Source of the DNA: JAHIYU01 sp964476155
GTDB lineage: Bacteria; Krumholzibacteriota; Krumholzibacteriia; LZORAL124-64-63
Assembly (NCBI GenBank): GCA_964476155.1
Contig: CAYYYS010000012.1
Location: 1 to 64,000, forward strand
Reading direction: 5' to 3'
Length of the DNA: 64,000 bases
The stretch's first letter is position 1; the number at the start of each line of letters is the position of its first letter. Shown here piece by piece: positions 17,656 to 25,825 of the stretch. The translations under genes were made by a program, and so were the position numbers. The notes beneath the pieces are model-generated. The model was not told the origin of the DNA, ran no database searches, and saw nothing but the letters and a program-made list of their open reading frames with translations.

Positions 17656-19151
17656 CGATCCGACTGCTCACCATAGCGCTGTTGATGATGGGCGTCGCCG
17701 CGTACGCCGCCGATCCGGTAGTGAGCAACATCTCATCCGCACAGCGGACCGACGGCAGCATGCTCGTGGACATCTACTACGACCTGGCCGACACCGATAC
17801 CTGTCGTGTCAGCATCAACATATCCGATGACGATGGTCAGACCTGGCTCTATCCCGGTATCACGCTGACCGGCGACGCTGGCGACGGCGTCGCACCGGGC
17901 GTCGGCAAACACGCCGTCTGGGATTTCGGCAGGGATCACGCGGGGACCTGGGGCGACGGCTTCCAGGTACAGGTGATCGCCAGTAACACACGCCTCGACT
18001 GGCGCGCCCACTCGCCGAACACCTACGCCGCCCACCACTGGGGACCATCCGGTTGGGAATCCTCGGAGCTGCCCGAACAGCTCGCGCGCGCGGACGTGGT
18101 AACCATCACCGCACGCGTCTACTGGGACAACGGCCCCATGGAAGCACTCGGGATCGTCGATGCCATCAAGGCCATCAATCCCGACTGCACGGTGCTGGGC
18201 TATGTCCCGGTCCATGGCATCCCGCATTTTTACGGGACCGAACCCGAAGGATCCTTCGGCAGGCAGCTCTACGACGCTACCCTGTCCTACTGGTCATACA
18301 CGACCACCGGCGACACGCTTTCGAGCTGGCCGGCCGTGGTGGAGGTGAACATTCTCGACCCGGACTGCCGCGCGGCCATGGTCTCGACCTACGTCGACTA
18401 TTACGCGCAGAGTGTGACCAAATTCGACGGCATCTTCTGGGACTACTTCCCCGACGCTGTCTGGATCCCGGATTTTGTGGGCTGCGAGGGTGAAGCCGAC
18501 ATGGACGAGGACGGCATTCCCCAACAGGAGGACCCCGACGAGATGGCCGCCTACGACGCGGCCCAGGAAGACTTCATCGCACTCATGCGCGGCGCCATGG
18601 GCGACACCTTTCCGCTGGTCTTCAACGGTGTGCGCGCCCAGCGAGACTCCGTCTTCGCGGCTTTGAGCGACGGCATCAACTACGAGATCTTCCCGACCCT
18701 GCGCTTCCCTGAACCCCGCACCGACGCGGCCATGGATGTCGATCTGGAGTACAGCCTGTGGCACTCCACCACCTGGCCACGCACGCAGGCCGGAGGACCG
18801 TTCATCCTGCTCGAGGACATCCAGCGCTACAATTATGTGGACCACGAAGGACAGATCACCCGACTCGAGTCCGGCAACATCTTCCGTGTGATCGGCCTGC
18901 TCATAGACAACATCTACCCGGTATGGGAGCCCGCGGGCAGTCACGCATTCGGCTGGCCCGAGTTACCTTTGAGCCTGGGCGACCCCCTGGGTCCCACCGT
19001 CATCAACGGGGACGTCTACACGCGCCAGTACACCTACGGGGATGTGTGGATGGAGATGAAGGGCGGAGATTGGCCGGATCCATTCCGATACCGGATCACC
19101 ATCGACGGCGAGATCGTCGAGGAACTCGACAGACCCTACCACCATCCATAG
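17652..19151 (+). CDS. Exported putative glycoside-hydrolase-like protein
   Basis: A 499-residue protein with signal peptide MTIRLLTIALLMMGVAAYA. Residues 22-120 form a beta-sandwich with VVSNISSAQRTDGSMLVDIY and ISDDDGQTW, a module often seen next to surface proteins in FCB bacteria. The rest resembles a TIM barrel of uncharacterised glycosidase-like families: a strand with TVLGYVPVHG, then KFDGIFWDYFPDAVW carrying acidic residues where the nucleophile region would be, then FPLVFNGVRAQRD and INYEIFP. The exact family and substrate are not certain. It is coupled by ATGA overlap to the preceding sorting-domain protein. Confidence 0.7.
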   Translation: MTIRLLTIALLMMGVAAYAADPVVSNISSAQRTDGSMLVDIYYDLADTDTCRVSINISDDDGQTWLYPGITLTGDAGDGVAPGVGKHAVWDFGRDHAGTWGDGFQVQVIASNTRLDWRAHSPNTYAAHHWGPSGWESSELPEQLARADVVTITARVYWDNGPMEALGIVDAIKAINPDCTVLGYVPVHGIPHFYGTEPEGSFGRQLYDATLSYWSYTTTGDTLSSWPAVVEVNILDPDCRAAMVSTYVDYYAQSVTKFDGIFWDYFPDAVWIPDFVGCEGEADMDEDGIPQQEDPDEMAAYDAAQEDFIALMRGAMGDTFPLVFNGVRAQRDSVFAALSDGINYEIFPTLRFPEPRTDAAMDVDLEYSLWHSTTWPRTQAGGPFILLEDIQRYNYVDHEGQITRLESGNIFRVIGLLIDNIYPVWEPAGSHAFGWPELPLSLGDPLGPTVINGDVYTRQYTYGDVWMEMKGGDWPDPFRYRITIDGEIVEELDRPYHHP

Positions 19152-19154
19152 ACC

Positions 19155-19886
19155 CTATAGACCTTCACCACCGTCGATATTGATCGTCTGCCCCGTGACC
19201 GCCGGACAGCCCAGCAGGAACTGCAGGGCGTCGGCCGCGTCTGCGGGCGTGGGAAAGCGGTCGAGCGGAAGCTCGGCACGCGCGACGTGCTCGTAACCCT
19301 CGGGCGGCACGACCGGCGGCAACACCGCGCCCAGGGCGATCTCGTTGACGCGGATCCGCGGCGCCAGGGCGGTGGCCAGGTTGCCGGTCAGCACGTGTAG
19401 CGAGGCCTTGCTGTGCGTGTAGGCGAAGTAGTCGGCGCGCGGGTTCAGGGCATGAATGTCGTTGAGGTTGATGATGTCACCCTCCCGATCGGCGGGCAAT
19501 GCGGCGGCGAACACCCGGCTCAGCAGCAGCGGCGCGCGCAGGTTGATCCGCTGCATACGGCTCCATGACTGGAGATCGAGGTCGGCAAAGCCGCCCTGTT
19601 CGAAGATGGACGCGTTGTTCACCAGGATGTCCAGGTGACCAAAGGCCTCGACGGTCTCGGCGATGGCCCGGTCGGCCGTCTCCGCCTCGATCAGGTCGCC
19701 GGTCACCAGGGCCGCACGCACGCCGAGCGCCGCGATCTCGCGGGCGGTCTCGTCGGCCGCGCCGCTCTCGTCACGCGACAGGATGGCCACATCGGCGCCC
19801 AGTTGCGCCAGTCGCAACGACAGGGTTTTTCCCACCCTCACGCCGCCGCCGGTTACCAGGGCTGTGCGTCCCTTCAAATCGTTCAT
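19155..19886 (-). CDS. SDR-family oxidoreductase resembling pteridine reductase
   Basis: A 243-residue Rossmann enzyme. The cofactor motif is TGGGVRVGKTLSLRLA, followed by LVNNASIFEQGGF and the C-terminal VTGQTINIDGGEGL. The catalytic pair is Y and K in YFAYTHSKAS. The usual active-site Ser is replaced by Asp in IINLNDIHALNP, 13 residues before the Tyr, which is the arrangement of PTR1/FolM pteridine reductases. A role in reducing pterins or dihydrofolate is therefore plausible, and would fit the folate genes at the window start, but is unproven. The start overlaps the upstream Smr gene as ATGA; it is the last gene of the operon. Confidence 0.85.
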   Translation of the reverse strand: MNDLKGRTALVTGGGVRVGKTLSLRLAQLGADVAILSRDESGAADETAREIAALGVRAALVTGDLIEAETADRAIAETVEAFGHLDILVNNASIFEQGGFADLDLQSWSRMQRINLRAPLLLSRVFAAALPADREGDIINLNDIHALNPRADYFAYTHSKASLHVLTGNLATALAPRIRVNEIALGAVLPPVVPPEGYEHVARAELPLDRFPTPADAADALQFLLGCPAVTGQTINIDGGEGL

Positions 19887-20266
19887 CGCTTGCCTTTCTG
19901 CAGCACGATCACCAACGCGCCCTCGCCGCCCCAATCGCGCGGGGCCGGGCGCCAGCTCGCGATCGCTTCGGGATGCTCTTTGATCCAGCGTCGGGTCAAG
20001 TCGCCGAGAATCGGTCCATGCTCGGAGCCCATCCCCTTGCCGTGGACGATCAGCAGTTCGCGCGTGCCTTGGCGACGATGCGCCTCGACCTCACGCGCCA
20101 ACAGCGCCAGCGCCTCGTCGGCACGTAACCGACGCAGGTGCACGCTCGCCGGCGGTTCGCCCGACGGATAGCCGCGCTGCGCTTCGTCCGACTCGTGTCG
20201 GATCGAGCGGCCCATGCCCTTGGTACGGCCGGTCTTGCCGGGTCGTCTATTCTTGAACCGTCCCAC
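19883..20266 (-). CDS. Smr-domain protein, 127 residues
   Basis: A basic, probably disordered N-terminus (residues 1-38, MGRFKNRRPGKTGRTKGMGR) precedes a Smr domain. It has VHLRRLRADEALALL in place of the usual LDLHG strand, then ELLIVHGKGMGSEHGPILGD with the diagnostic HGKG loop. Smr domains are nucleases or nucleic-acid-binding modules, known from MutS2 and ribosome-collision factors. It overlaps the upstream Smr gene by 20 bases and the SDR gene by ATGA. The altered first motif may change catalysis. Confidence 0.85.
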   Translation of the reverse strand: MGRFKNRRPGKTGRTKGMGRSIRHESDEAQRGYPSGEPPASVHLRRLRADEALALLAREVEAHRRQGTRELLIVHGKGMGSEHGPILGDLTRRWIKEHPEAIASWRPAPRDWGGEGALVIVLQKGKR

Positions 20267-20534
20267 TGTCGTCCTTTGGCTTCAAGCGAACCACGGTCGC
20301 TCCCCAGGAACTCGCGTCGCCGGGGTGGCCGTATCCAGCCACGTCCGCGCGCCTGTCCAGCACCGCGCGAACCGTCTCGCGTAGCGCGCCGCTCCCCTTG
20401 CCGTGAATGATGCGCACATCGAGAATCCCGCGCTCGCGGCACTCGTCAAGATAGTCGCCGACGAGGTCCTTCACATCCTTCGGCCGGAACATGTGCAGAT
20501 CCAGCACGCCGTCGATGTCCATCTCATCGGTCAC
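20247..20534 (-). CDS. Stand-alone Smr-domain protein, 95 residues
   Basis: Essentially only a Smr domain: VLDLHMFRPKDVKDLVGDYL supplies the LDLH motif, VRIIHGKGSGALRETVRAVL the HGKGxGxLR motif, and SWGATVVRLKP the final strand. The GTG start at 20532-20534 overlaps the stop of the DASS transporter gene (GTGA), which fixes the start. Followed by a second, divergent Smr protein. A nucleic-acid role is known for the fold; two adjacent copies suggest they act together. Confidence 0.85.
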   Translation of the reverse strand: MTDEMDIDGVLDLHMFRPKDVKDLVGDYLDECRERGILDVRIIHGKGSGALRETVRAVLDRRADVAGYGHPGDASSWGATVVRLKPKDDSGTVQE

Positions 20535-22051
20535 GGCGTCACCGCCCACGTCGGTGTTACGTCCATGGCGCCGCCGAAGGCCGCCGCGCCCAGCAGGTAG
20601 ATGGCCACGGTGATCACCAGCGCACCCACGATGTTCAGCAACAGGCCGGCGCGCGCCATCTCGCGGATCGTGACCATTTCGGTGCCGAAGATAATGGCGT
20701 TGGGCGGCGTCGCCACCGGCAACATGAAGGCGCACGAGGCCGACAGGGTCGCCGGCACCATCAACAGCAGCGGATTCATGTCGACCGCGATCGCAACGCT
20801 CGCCACCACCGGCAGCGCCATCTGGGTCGTGGCGGTGTTGCTGGTCAGCTCGGTCAGGAACGTCATGATCAGGCAGATGCACAGAATCATCAGCACCGGC
20901 GGCAGGTCCGACAGGCCGGTCATACGCTCACCCAGCCAGTCGCTCAAGCCCGCGTCGACGAAACCCTTGGCCAGGGCGAACCCGCCGCCGAAAAGCAGGA
21001 CGATCGCCCACGGCAGCTTGCGCGCGGTGCGCCAGTCCATTACGCGCCGGCCGGCGATGTTGTGGCTGGGGACAACGAAGAGCAGGAGGGCCATGACGAT
21101 CGCGACGGTGCCGTCATCGACGAGCGTGCCGTCGGGCAGAAGCGCCGACCAGCCGGGGATGTCGATGTCGCCGATGCGCAATCCGGTACGCGTCAACCAC
21201 AACGCCGCCAACAGGACGAAGTCGACAAAGACCACCTTCTCCTCGAAACTCGGCGGCCCGAGCACGTCGCGTTCGCGGGTGAAGACCTGGTGATCGATCA
21301 GTCCCTCCATGCGGCGCAACCTGAACATGGCGGTCAGCAACACCCAGATCACCGCCAGCATGACGATGCAGACGGGCAGGCCGATCACCATCCAGCCGGC
21401 AAACGAGATCTCGGGCGCGTCAGGGAAAATCAGGCCGAGGTTGCTGACCAGCAGCGGGTTGGGCGGCGTGCCGATCAGGGTCGCCAGACCGCCGACCGAG
21501 CAGCCGTAGGCAGTGCCGAGCAGCAGGGCCACGGCAAAGCGGCGGGTTTCGGCCCGGTTGTCCTCGTGCCCCACGCCCTTGACCACGGCCAGGGCGATCG
21601 GCGCCATCATCATGGCCGTCGCCGTGTTGCTGATCCACATCGATAGAAACGCCGCGGCGAGCATGAACCCGAGCACGATGCGGTTGGGCCCGCCGCCGAC
21701 CAGGGTGATGATGCGCAGCGCGATCCGCCGGTGCAGATTCCAGCGCTCCATGGCCAGCGCCACCATGAAACCGCCCAGGAACAGGAAGATGATGCTGTTG
21801 AAGTAGTACGGCGCGACGGCCTTGCCCGACATGATGCCGAGCAGCGGGTAGAGGGCCACCGGCAGCAACGCCGTGATCGCGAGGGGCACCGCCTCGGTCA
21901 TCCACCATACGGCCATCCAGACGGCGACCGCCGCCATGGCCGTTACCGACACGCGCTCGGGGTCGAGGTCGGTGAACGCGAGGATCAATACGGCAGCAAG
22001 GGGTCCCAGCCAAGTGCCGAGGGTCGACGGCCGCCAGCGTGACCACATCAT
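20531..22051 (-). CDS. DASS/SLC13-family sodium:anion symporter
   Basis: A 506-residue membrane protein with about 11-12 helices. Both SNT signatures that bind sodium and carboxylate are present: WISNTATAMMMAPIALAV in the first half and LTSNTATTQMALPVVASV in the second. The family imports C4-dicarboxylates, citrate or sulfate; the substrate here is not clear. The start overlaps the DUF2797 gene by ATGA and the end overlaps the first Smr gene by GTGA, so it sits mid-operon. Confidence 0.93.
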   Translation of the reverse strand: MMWSRWRPSTLGTWLGPLAAVLILAFTDLDPERVSVTAMAAVAVWMAVWWMTEAVPLAITALLPVALYPLLGIMSGKAVAPYYFNSIIFLFLGGFMVALAMERWNLHRRIALRIITLVGGGPNRIVLGFMLAAAFLSMWISNTATAMMMAPIALAVVKGVGHEDNRAETRRFAVALLLGTAYGCSVGGLATLIGTPPNPLLVSNLGLIFPDAPEISFAGWMVIGLPVCIVMLAVIWVLLTAMFRLRRMEGLIDHQVFTRERDVLGPPSFEEKVVFVDFVLLAALWLTRTGLRIGDIDIPGWSALLPDGTLVDDGTVAIVMALLLFVVPSHNIAGRRVMDWRTARKLPWAIVLLFGGGFALAKGFVDAGLSDWLGERMTGLSDLPPVLMILCICLIMTFLTELTSNTATTQMALPVVASVAIAVDMNPLLLMVPATLSASCAFMLPVATPPNAIIFGTEMVTIREMARAGLLLNIVGALVITVAIYLLGAAAFGGAMDVTPTWAVTP

Positions 22052-22884
22052 GGCGCGTCTCCGTGGACAGCGACTTTGTAGCCGGTGAACTTGCGCACGT
22101 TGATCACGCCCGTGTCGAAGATCAGATACTGCCCCTTGATGCCCTGCAGAACGCCGCCGACCGTGGGCGTCTTGTCCAGGTTGTGACTCTTGACCTTATC
22201 CGGGTAGGCGAGCACCGGGTAACGGAAGACGTGTTCGATACGGTCGTCCTCGGGCAGTTCGTCGACGCCCATCTCCTCCAGTTCATCCAGGACGGTCTCG
22301 GCCATCTCGGCCAGATCGCCTTCGGGCGCCTCCTCTTTCAGCATACGTATCCAGTGGGTGCGGTCGGCGAAGGATTCGGCCAGTTCATGTTCGACAAGCC
22401 CGACCTCGCGGCGACTCGGCAGCTCGGCCAGCGGAATCGCACGCACCGCGCCCTGGTCGATCCAGCGCGAGGGGATGTTCGTGCGCCGCGTAATGCCCAC
22501 CTTCAGGCCACTGGTCAGCGATGCGTAAAGAATGTGCGGCGCGAAGCATTTCGACTGGGCGAAGGCGTCATCGCGGCAGGGGTTGCCGGTGTCGAAGTAA
22601 TGGCAGAGCTCGGGCTTGACCATGCAGATGTCGGCCTCGGCCCGCGACTGGGCGCAGGGAAAGCAAAAGCCCTGGTTGAAGGTTTTTTTGGTTTTGCGAC
22701 CGCAGTAGACGCAATGGATCTCGCCGTCGAAGTACAGGTCGACCGCGCGACCGAGCAGGGCGTTCATGGTCAGCTCGTCGACGCGCGCGGCGGGATCATG
22801 CCAGCCGTCGCGCAGGAAATACGAGACGGGGTCGTCGTGGACGACGCGCATCTTCGTAAGGGAGCCGCGCCAGAGCTCTGTCAC
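22048..22884 (-). CDS. DUF2797 zinc-ribbon protein
   Basis: A 278-residue cytoplasmic protein. The zinc-ribbon part contains IHCVYCGRKTKKTFNQGFCF followed by PCAQ. More cysteines lie in ICMVKPELCHY and GNPCRDDAFAQSKCFAPH. A GIY-YIG-like segment follows (ILYASLTSGLKVGITRRTNI then PSRWIDQGA). This is the DUF2797 arrangement; function is unknown, though the nuclease-like fold hints at nucleic acid. The start is GTG at 22882-22884, two bases after the upstream small membrane protein gene ends. Confidence 0.85.
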   Translation of the reverse strand: MTELWRGSLTKMRVVHDDPVSYFLRDGWHDPAARVDELTMNALLGRAVDLYFDGEIHCVYCGRKTKKTFNQGFCFPCAQSRAEADICMVKPELCHYFDTGNPCRDDAFAQSKCFAPHILYASLTSGLKVGITRRTNIPSRWIDQGAVRAIPLAELPSRREVGLVEHELAESFADRTHWIRMLKEEAPEGDLAEMAETVLDELEEMGVDELPEDDRIEHVFRYPVLAYPDKVKSHNLDKTPTVGGVLQGIKGQYLIFDTGVINVRKFTGYKVAVHGDAP

Positions 22885-22886
22885 GC

Positions 22887-23132
22887 TCAGGCTCCCGGCA
22901 GCTGATCGACGAAGCTGGGCAGGACGTCCTTCAGGATGTGGCCGAGGATCAACAGCAGGATGCCCTGGAAGAGGACCTTCTTGCCCTTGGCGCTCAGACC
23001 GATCTGGGGCTTTCGCGTCGGCGAGTGTTCGTCGGCGTGCAGGTGCGTGTTGAGCAGCAGGCTGCGGATGACCAGGATGCCGCCGCCGGCCACCGCGATC
23101 CAGCCGAAAATATCGAGGATGGATCTAGTCAC
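22887..23132 (-). CDS. Small two-helix membrane protein, 81 residues
   Basis: Begins MTRSILDIFGWIAVAGGGIL and has a second hydrophobic segment VLFQGILLLILGHILKDVLP. Between them is a His- and Lys-containing loop (HLHADEHSPTRKPQ). The GTG start at 23130-23132 lies inside the end of the gamma-carbonic anhydrase gene (overlap of 8 bases), which supports a coupled small gene. I do not recognise the family. Confidence 0.7.
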   Translation of the reverse strand: MTRSILDIFGWIAVAGGGILVIRSLLLNTHLHADEHSPTRKPQIGLSAKGKKVLFQGILLLILGHILKDVLPSFVDQLPGA

Positions 23133-23703
23133 TGCCGAACATCTTCCGATAGCCGGCGAGCAGTTCCTGGTTCTCCGCCGCGATGGCGTCGAGCAGGCTG
23201 CGCTCGTCGTCGGACACCTTGCGCAGGCCGTCGACCTGCTCTTGCGTCGTGATCGCGGCGCCGGGCGGCACGAACACACCGGCGGGCAGGGTCACGTCCT
23301 GCACCACGGCGCCGGCCGAGACCATCACCCCCTCGCCCAGGTCGCTCTTGAAGACGACGGCGCCGAAGCCGACAAAGCCGCCGTCCGACACCGTGCAGGG
23401 TCCGTGCACCTTGCAGCCATGCGCGAGACTGCAGCCCGCACCAACGATTGCCGACGTGCCCGCCAGTGCGTGGATGATCACACCGTCCTGGACGTTGGTG
23501 CCGGGGCCGATCTCCACCGGGGAGACTTCGCCGTTCAACGTTTCGTCCGCGCGCAGGATCGCGTTGGCGCAGACCAGCACATCGGCGCCGACGCGTACGT
23601 TGCCGATCAGTTGTGCGGTCGGGTGTAGCCAGGCCGCGGCATCGACCATGGGCAGGTGGCCGGTGGGGGCGGGTTGAAGCAGGGTTTTGAAGACGTCTCT
23701 CAT
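23125..23703 (-). CDS. Gamma-class carbonic anhydrase-like hexapeptide-repeat protein
   Basis: A 192-residue left-handed beta-helix protein of the gamma-CA/CaiE/PaaY group. The three metal-ligand histidines expected from the family are present: VIIHALAG, then LAHGCKVHGPC with two. Hexapeptide turns run from HPTAQLIGNVRVGADVLVCA onward. I chose the ATG at 23703 because GGAGGT lies upstream; the longer frame to 23754 is unlikely. Reversible CO2 hydration is plausible. It is the first gene of a seven-gene minus-strand operon. Confidence 0.9.
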   Translation of the reverse strand: MRDVFKTLLQPAPTGHLPMVDAAAWLHPTAQLIGNVRVGADVLVCANAILRADETLNGEVSPVEIGPGTNVQDGVIIHALAGTSAIVGAGCSLAHGCKVHGPCTVSDGGFVGFGAVVFKSDLGEGVMVSAGAVVQDVTLPAGVFVPPGAAITTQEQVDGLRKVSDDERSLLDAIAAENQELLAGYRKMFGSD

Positions 23704-23809
23704 GTGTAGTACCTCCAGGGGGAGCATCCCATAATCGGGCCGACATCTCAACAATGACCATGACAGTCCCGGGACCCCCCGCTAGACTCGGATCCGAACG
23801 GGAGGACTC

Positions 23810-25039
23810 ATGCTCAACAAGATCTGGTCCGGTTTCTTCTTCATCGCCCTGCTCGCCGCCCTGATCCAGGCCATCTTCCTGGGCAACCCCGGCGTCTTCG
23901 GCGACATGGTCGGCGCCACCTTCGACCTGGCCCGCACCGCCTTCGAGATCGCTCTCGGCCTCACGGGCGTCATGTGTCTGTGGCTCGGCTTCATGAAGCT
24001 GGGCGAAAAAGGCGGCGCCGTAGACCTGCTCACGCGCCTCTTCGCCCCCCTCTTCCGCCGTCTCTTCCCGTCGGTGCCCGACGGCCACCCCGCCCAGGGT
24101 GCCGTCACCATGAACATGGCCGCCAACATGCTGGGGCTCGACAACGCCGCCACCCCACTCGGCCTCAAGGCCATGCGCGAGCTGCAGACCCTCAACCCCA
24201 GCGACGACACCGCCAGCAACGACCAGATCCTCTTCCTGGTGATCAATACCTCCGCGGTGACCATCCTGCCGGTCACCATCTTCACCTACCGCGCCCAGAT
24301 GGGCGCCGCCGATCCGACCGACGTGTTCCTGCCCATTCTCATCGCCACCTTCTGCAGCACCCTGGCCGGCCTGCTGGTGACCGGACTGGTCCAGCGCCGC
24401 CGCCTGCACGACCCGGTGATCCTGGGCTACCTGGGCGCCATGACCGCGGTGGTTGCCGGGCTGGTGGCCTACTTCGCCGGCCTCGAACGCGAGGCCGTGC
24501 AGACCCAGTCGGCCCTGCTGGCCAACATGCTGATCTTCCTGGTGATCGTGGGATTCGTGGGCGGGGCGGTCCGGCGCCGCGTGCCGGTCTTCGAAACCTT
24601 CGTCGACGGGGCCAAGGAAGGGTTCGGCGTGGCCGTGGGGATCATCCCCTACCTGGTGGCCATGTTGGTGGCCATCGGCGTGTTCCGCGCCAGCGGTGCG
24701 CTCGACCTGCTGCTGGACGGGGTGCGTCACGGCGCCGCGGCGGTCGGCCTGGACGCGCGCTGGGTCGACGGACTGCCCACCGCGCTGATGAAACCCCTGT
24801 CGGGCAGCGGCGCGCGCGGCATGCTGATCGAGACCATGGAGATCCACGGCGCGGACTCGTTCGCGGGCCGCCTCGCCAGCGTGGTGCAAGGCAGCACCGA
24901 GACCACCTTCTACGTGCTGGCCGTGTACTTCGGCAGCGTCGGCATCCGGCGCACGCGCCACGCCCTGGCCTGCGGGCTGGCGGCGGACGCGACGGGGATC
25001 CTGGCGGCGGTCTTCGTCACCTACCTCTTCTTCGGATAG
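23810..25039 (+). CDS. Nucleoside-recognition (Gate) domain membrane protein, SpmA-SpmB-like fusion
   Basis: A 409-residue polytopic membrane protein made of two Gate halves. The first resembles SpmA (MNMAANMLGLDNAATPLGLK, then MRELQ). The second resembles SpmB (PTALMKPLSGSGARGMLIET then GSTETTFYVLAVYFGSVG). In spore formers these are two genes; in non-sporulating bacteria a fused form is common and of unknown function, possibly transport of a small metabolite. A good ribosome-binding site (GGGAGGA) precedes the ATG. The DinB gene follows nine bases after its stop. Confidence 0.9.
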   Translation: MLNKIWSGFFFIALLAALIQAIFLGNPGVFGDMVGATFDLARTAFEIALGLTGVMCLWLGFMKLGEKGGAVDLLTRLFAPLFRRLFPSVPDGHPAQGAVTMNMAANMLGLDNAATPLGLKAMRELQTLNPSDDTASNDQILFLVINTSAVTILPVTIFTYRAQMGAADPTDVFLPILIATFCSTLAGLLVTGLVQRRRLHDPVILGYLGAMTAVVAGLVAYFAGLEREAVQTQSALLANMLIFLVIVGFVGGAVRRRVPVFETFVDGAKEGFGVAVGIIPYLVAMLVAIGVFRASGALDLLLDGVRHGAAAVGLDARWVDGLPTALMKPLSGSGARGMLIETMEIHGADSFAGRLASVVQGSTETTFYVLAVYFGSVGIRRTRHALACGLAADATGILAAVFVTYLFFG

Positions 25040-25048
25040 GATTACGGC

Positions 25049-25564
25049 ATGGCTATCGAGCGTCCCGATCCGGCGACCTACGCCCGGTATTTCCAGCAGT
25101 ATGTCGACCAGGTGCCCGAAGGGGATCTGCTGTTCACGCTCACCAGCCAGGTCGAAGCCACCTGCGCCCTGGTCGCGGGGTTCGGCGAGGAGGGGGCGCT
25201 GCATCGCTATGCCGAGGGCAAGTGGAGCGTGAAGGAAGTAGTCGGGCACGTGATCGACATGGAGCGGCTCTTCGGGTACCGCGCCCTGAGCTATGCGCGA
25301 GGAGATACGACGCCCCTGCCAAACGTCGAAGAGGACGAGTGGGCCGCCGCGTCCAACGCGAACACTCTCTCCCTGGCCGACCTGTTGGACGAACTGCTGT
25401 CGGTGCGTCGCGCCACGGTTGCTTTCTTCGCCAACCTGGACGCGGCGGCCTTGTCGCGGAATGGGATCGCCGGGGAGAACAAGTTGACCGTGGCCTGCAT
25501 GGCCTGGGTTTTGGCGGGGCATGAGATTCATCATGGGGGGGTTGTTCGGGAGCGGTATAAATAG
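25049..25564 (+). CDS. DinB-family metalloenzyme-like protein
   Basis: A 171-residue four-helix-bundle protein. The three expected metal histidines are visible: VVGHVIDMERLFGYRAL supplies one and AGHEIHHGGVVRERY two. DinB/YfiT proteins include thiol-dependent transferases, but most are unassigned. It follows the Gate-domain gene by nine bases and probably shares its transcript. About 260 bases without any gene follow it. Confidence 0.88.
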   Translation: MAIERPDPATYARYFQQYVDQVPEGDLLFTLTSQVEATCALVAGFGEEGALHRYAEGKWSVKEVVGHVIDMERLFGYRALSYARGDTTPLPNVEEDEWAAASNANTLSLADLLDELLSVRRATVAFFANLDAAALSRNGIAGENKLTVACMAWVLAGHEIHHGGVVRERYK

Positions 25565-25825
25565 CGTTGGGCACATGAAGAAAAGAACCACAAGGTTGAA
25601 TCTGGTAGCTGTAAACTGGTGTATATTTTGAGGCCGCGTTTGGAGATGTCGGTGGTCATATGTCTTCCCGCCACCTGTCTCCCTCCTTGGATTTCAGGCT
25701 GGATCCTTGGCTAAGTGTGAATTGTCGATCCCGGCGTATCCAAGACATAACATGTTGGTATATACCACATTGCCTCGTTTACCACCAAGCTTCAAGGCCT
25801 CAACGACCTAGTTGTCTTGGATAAA

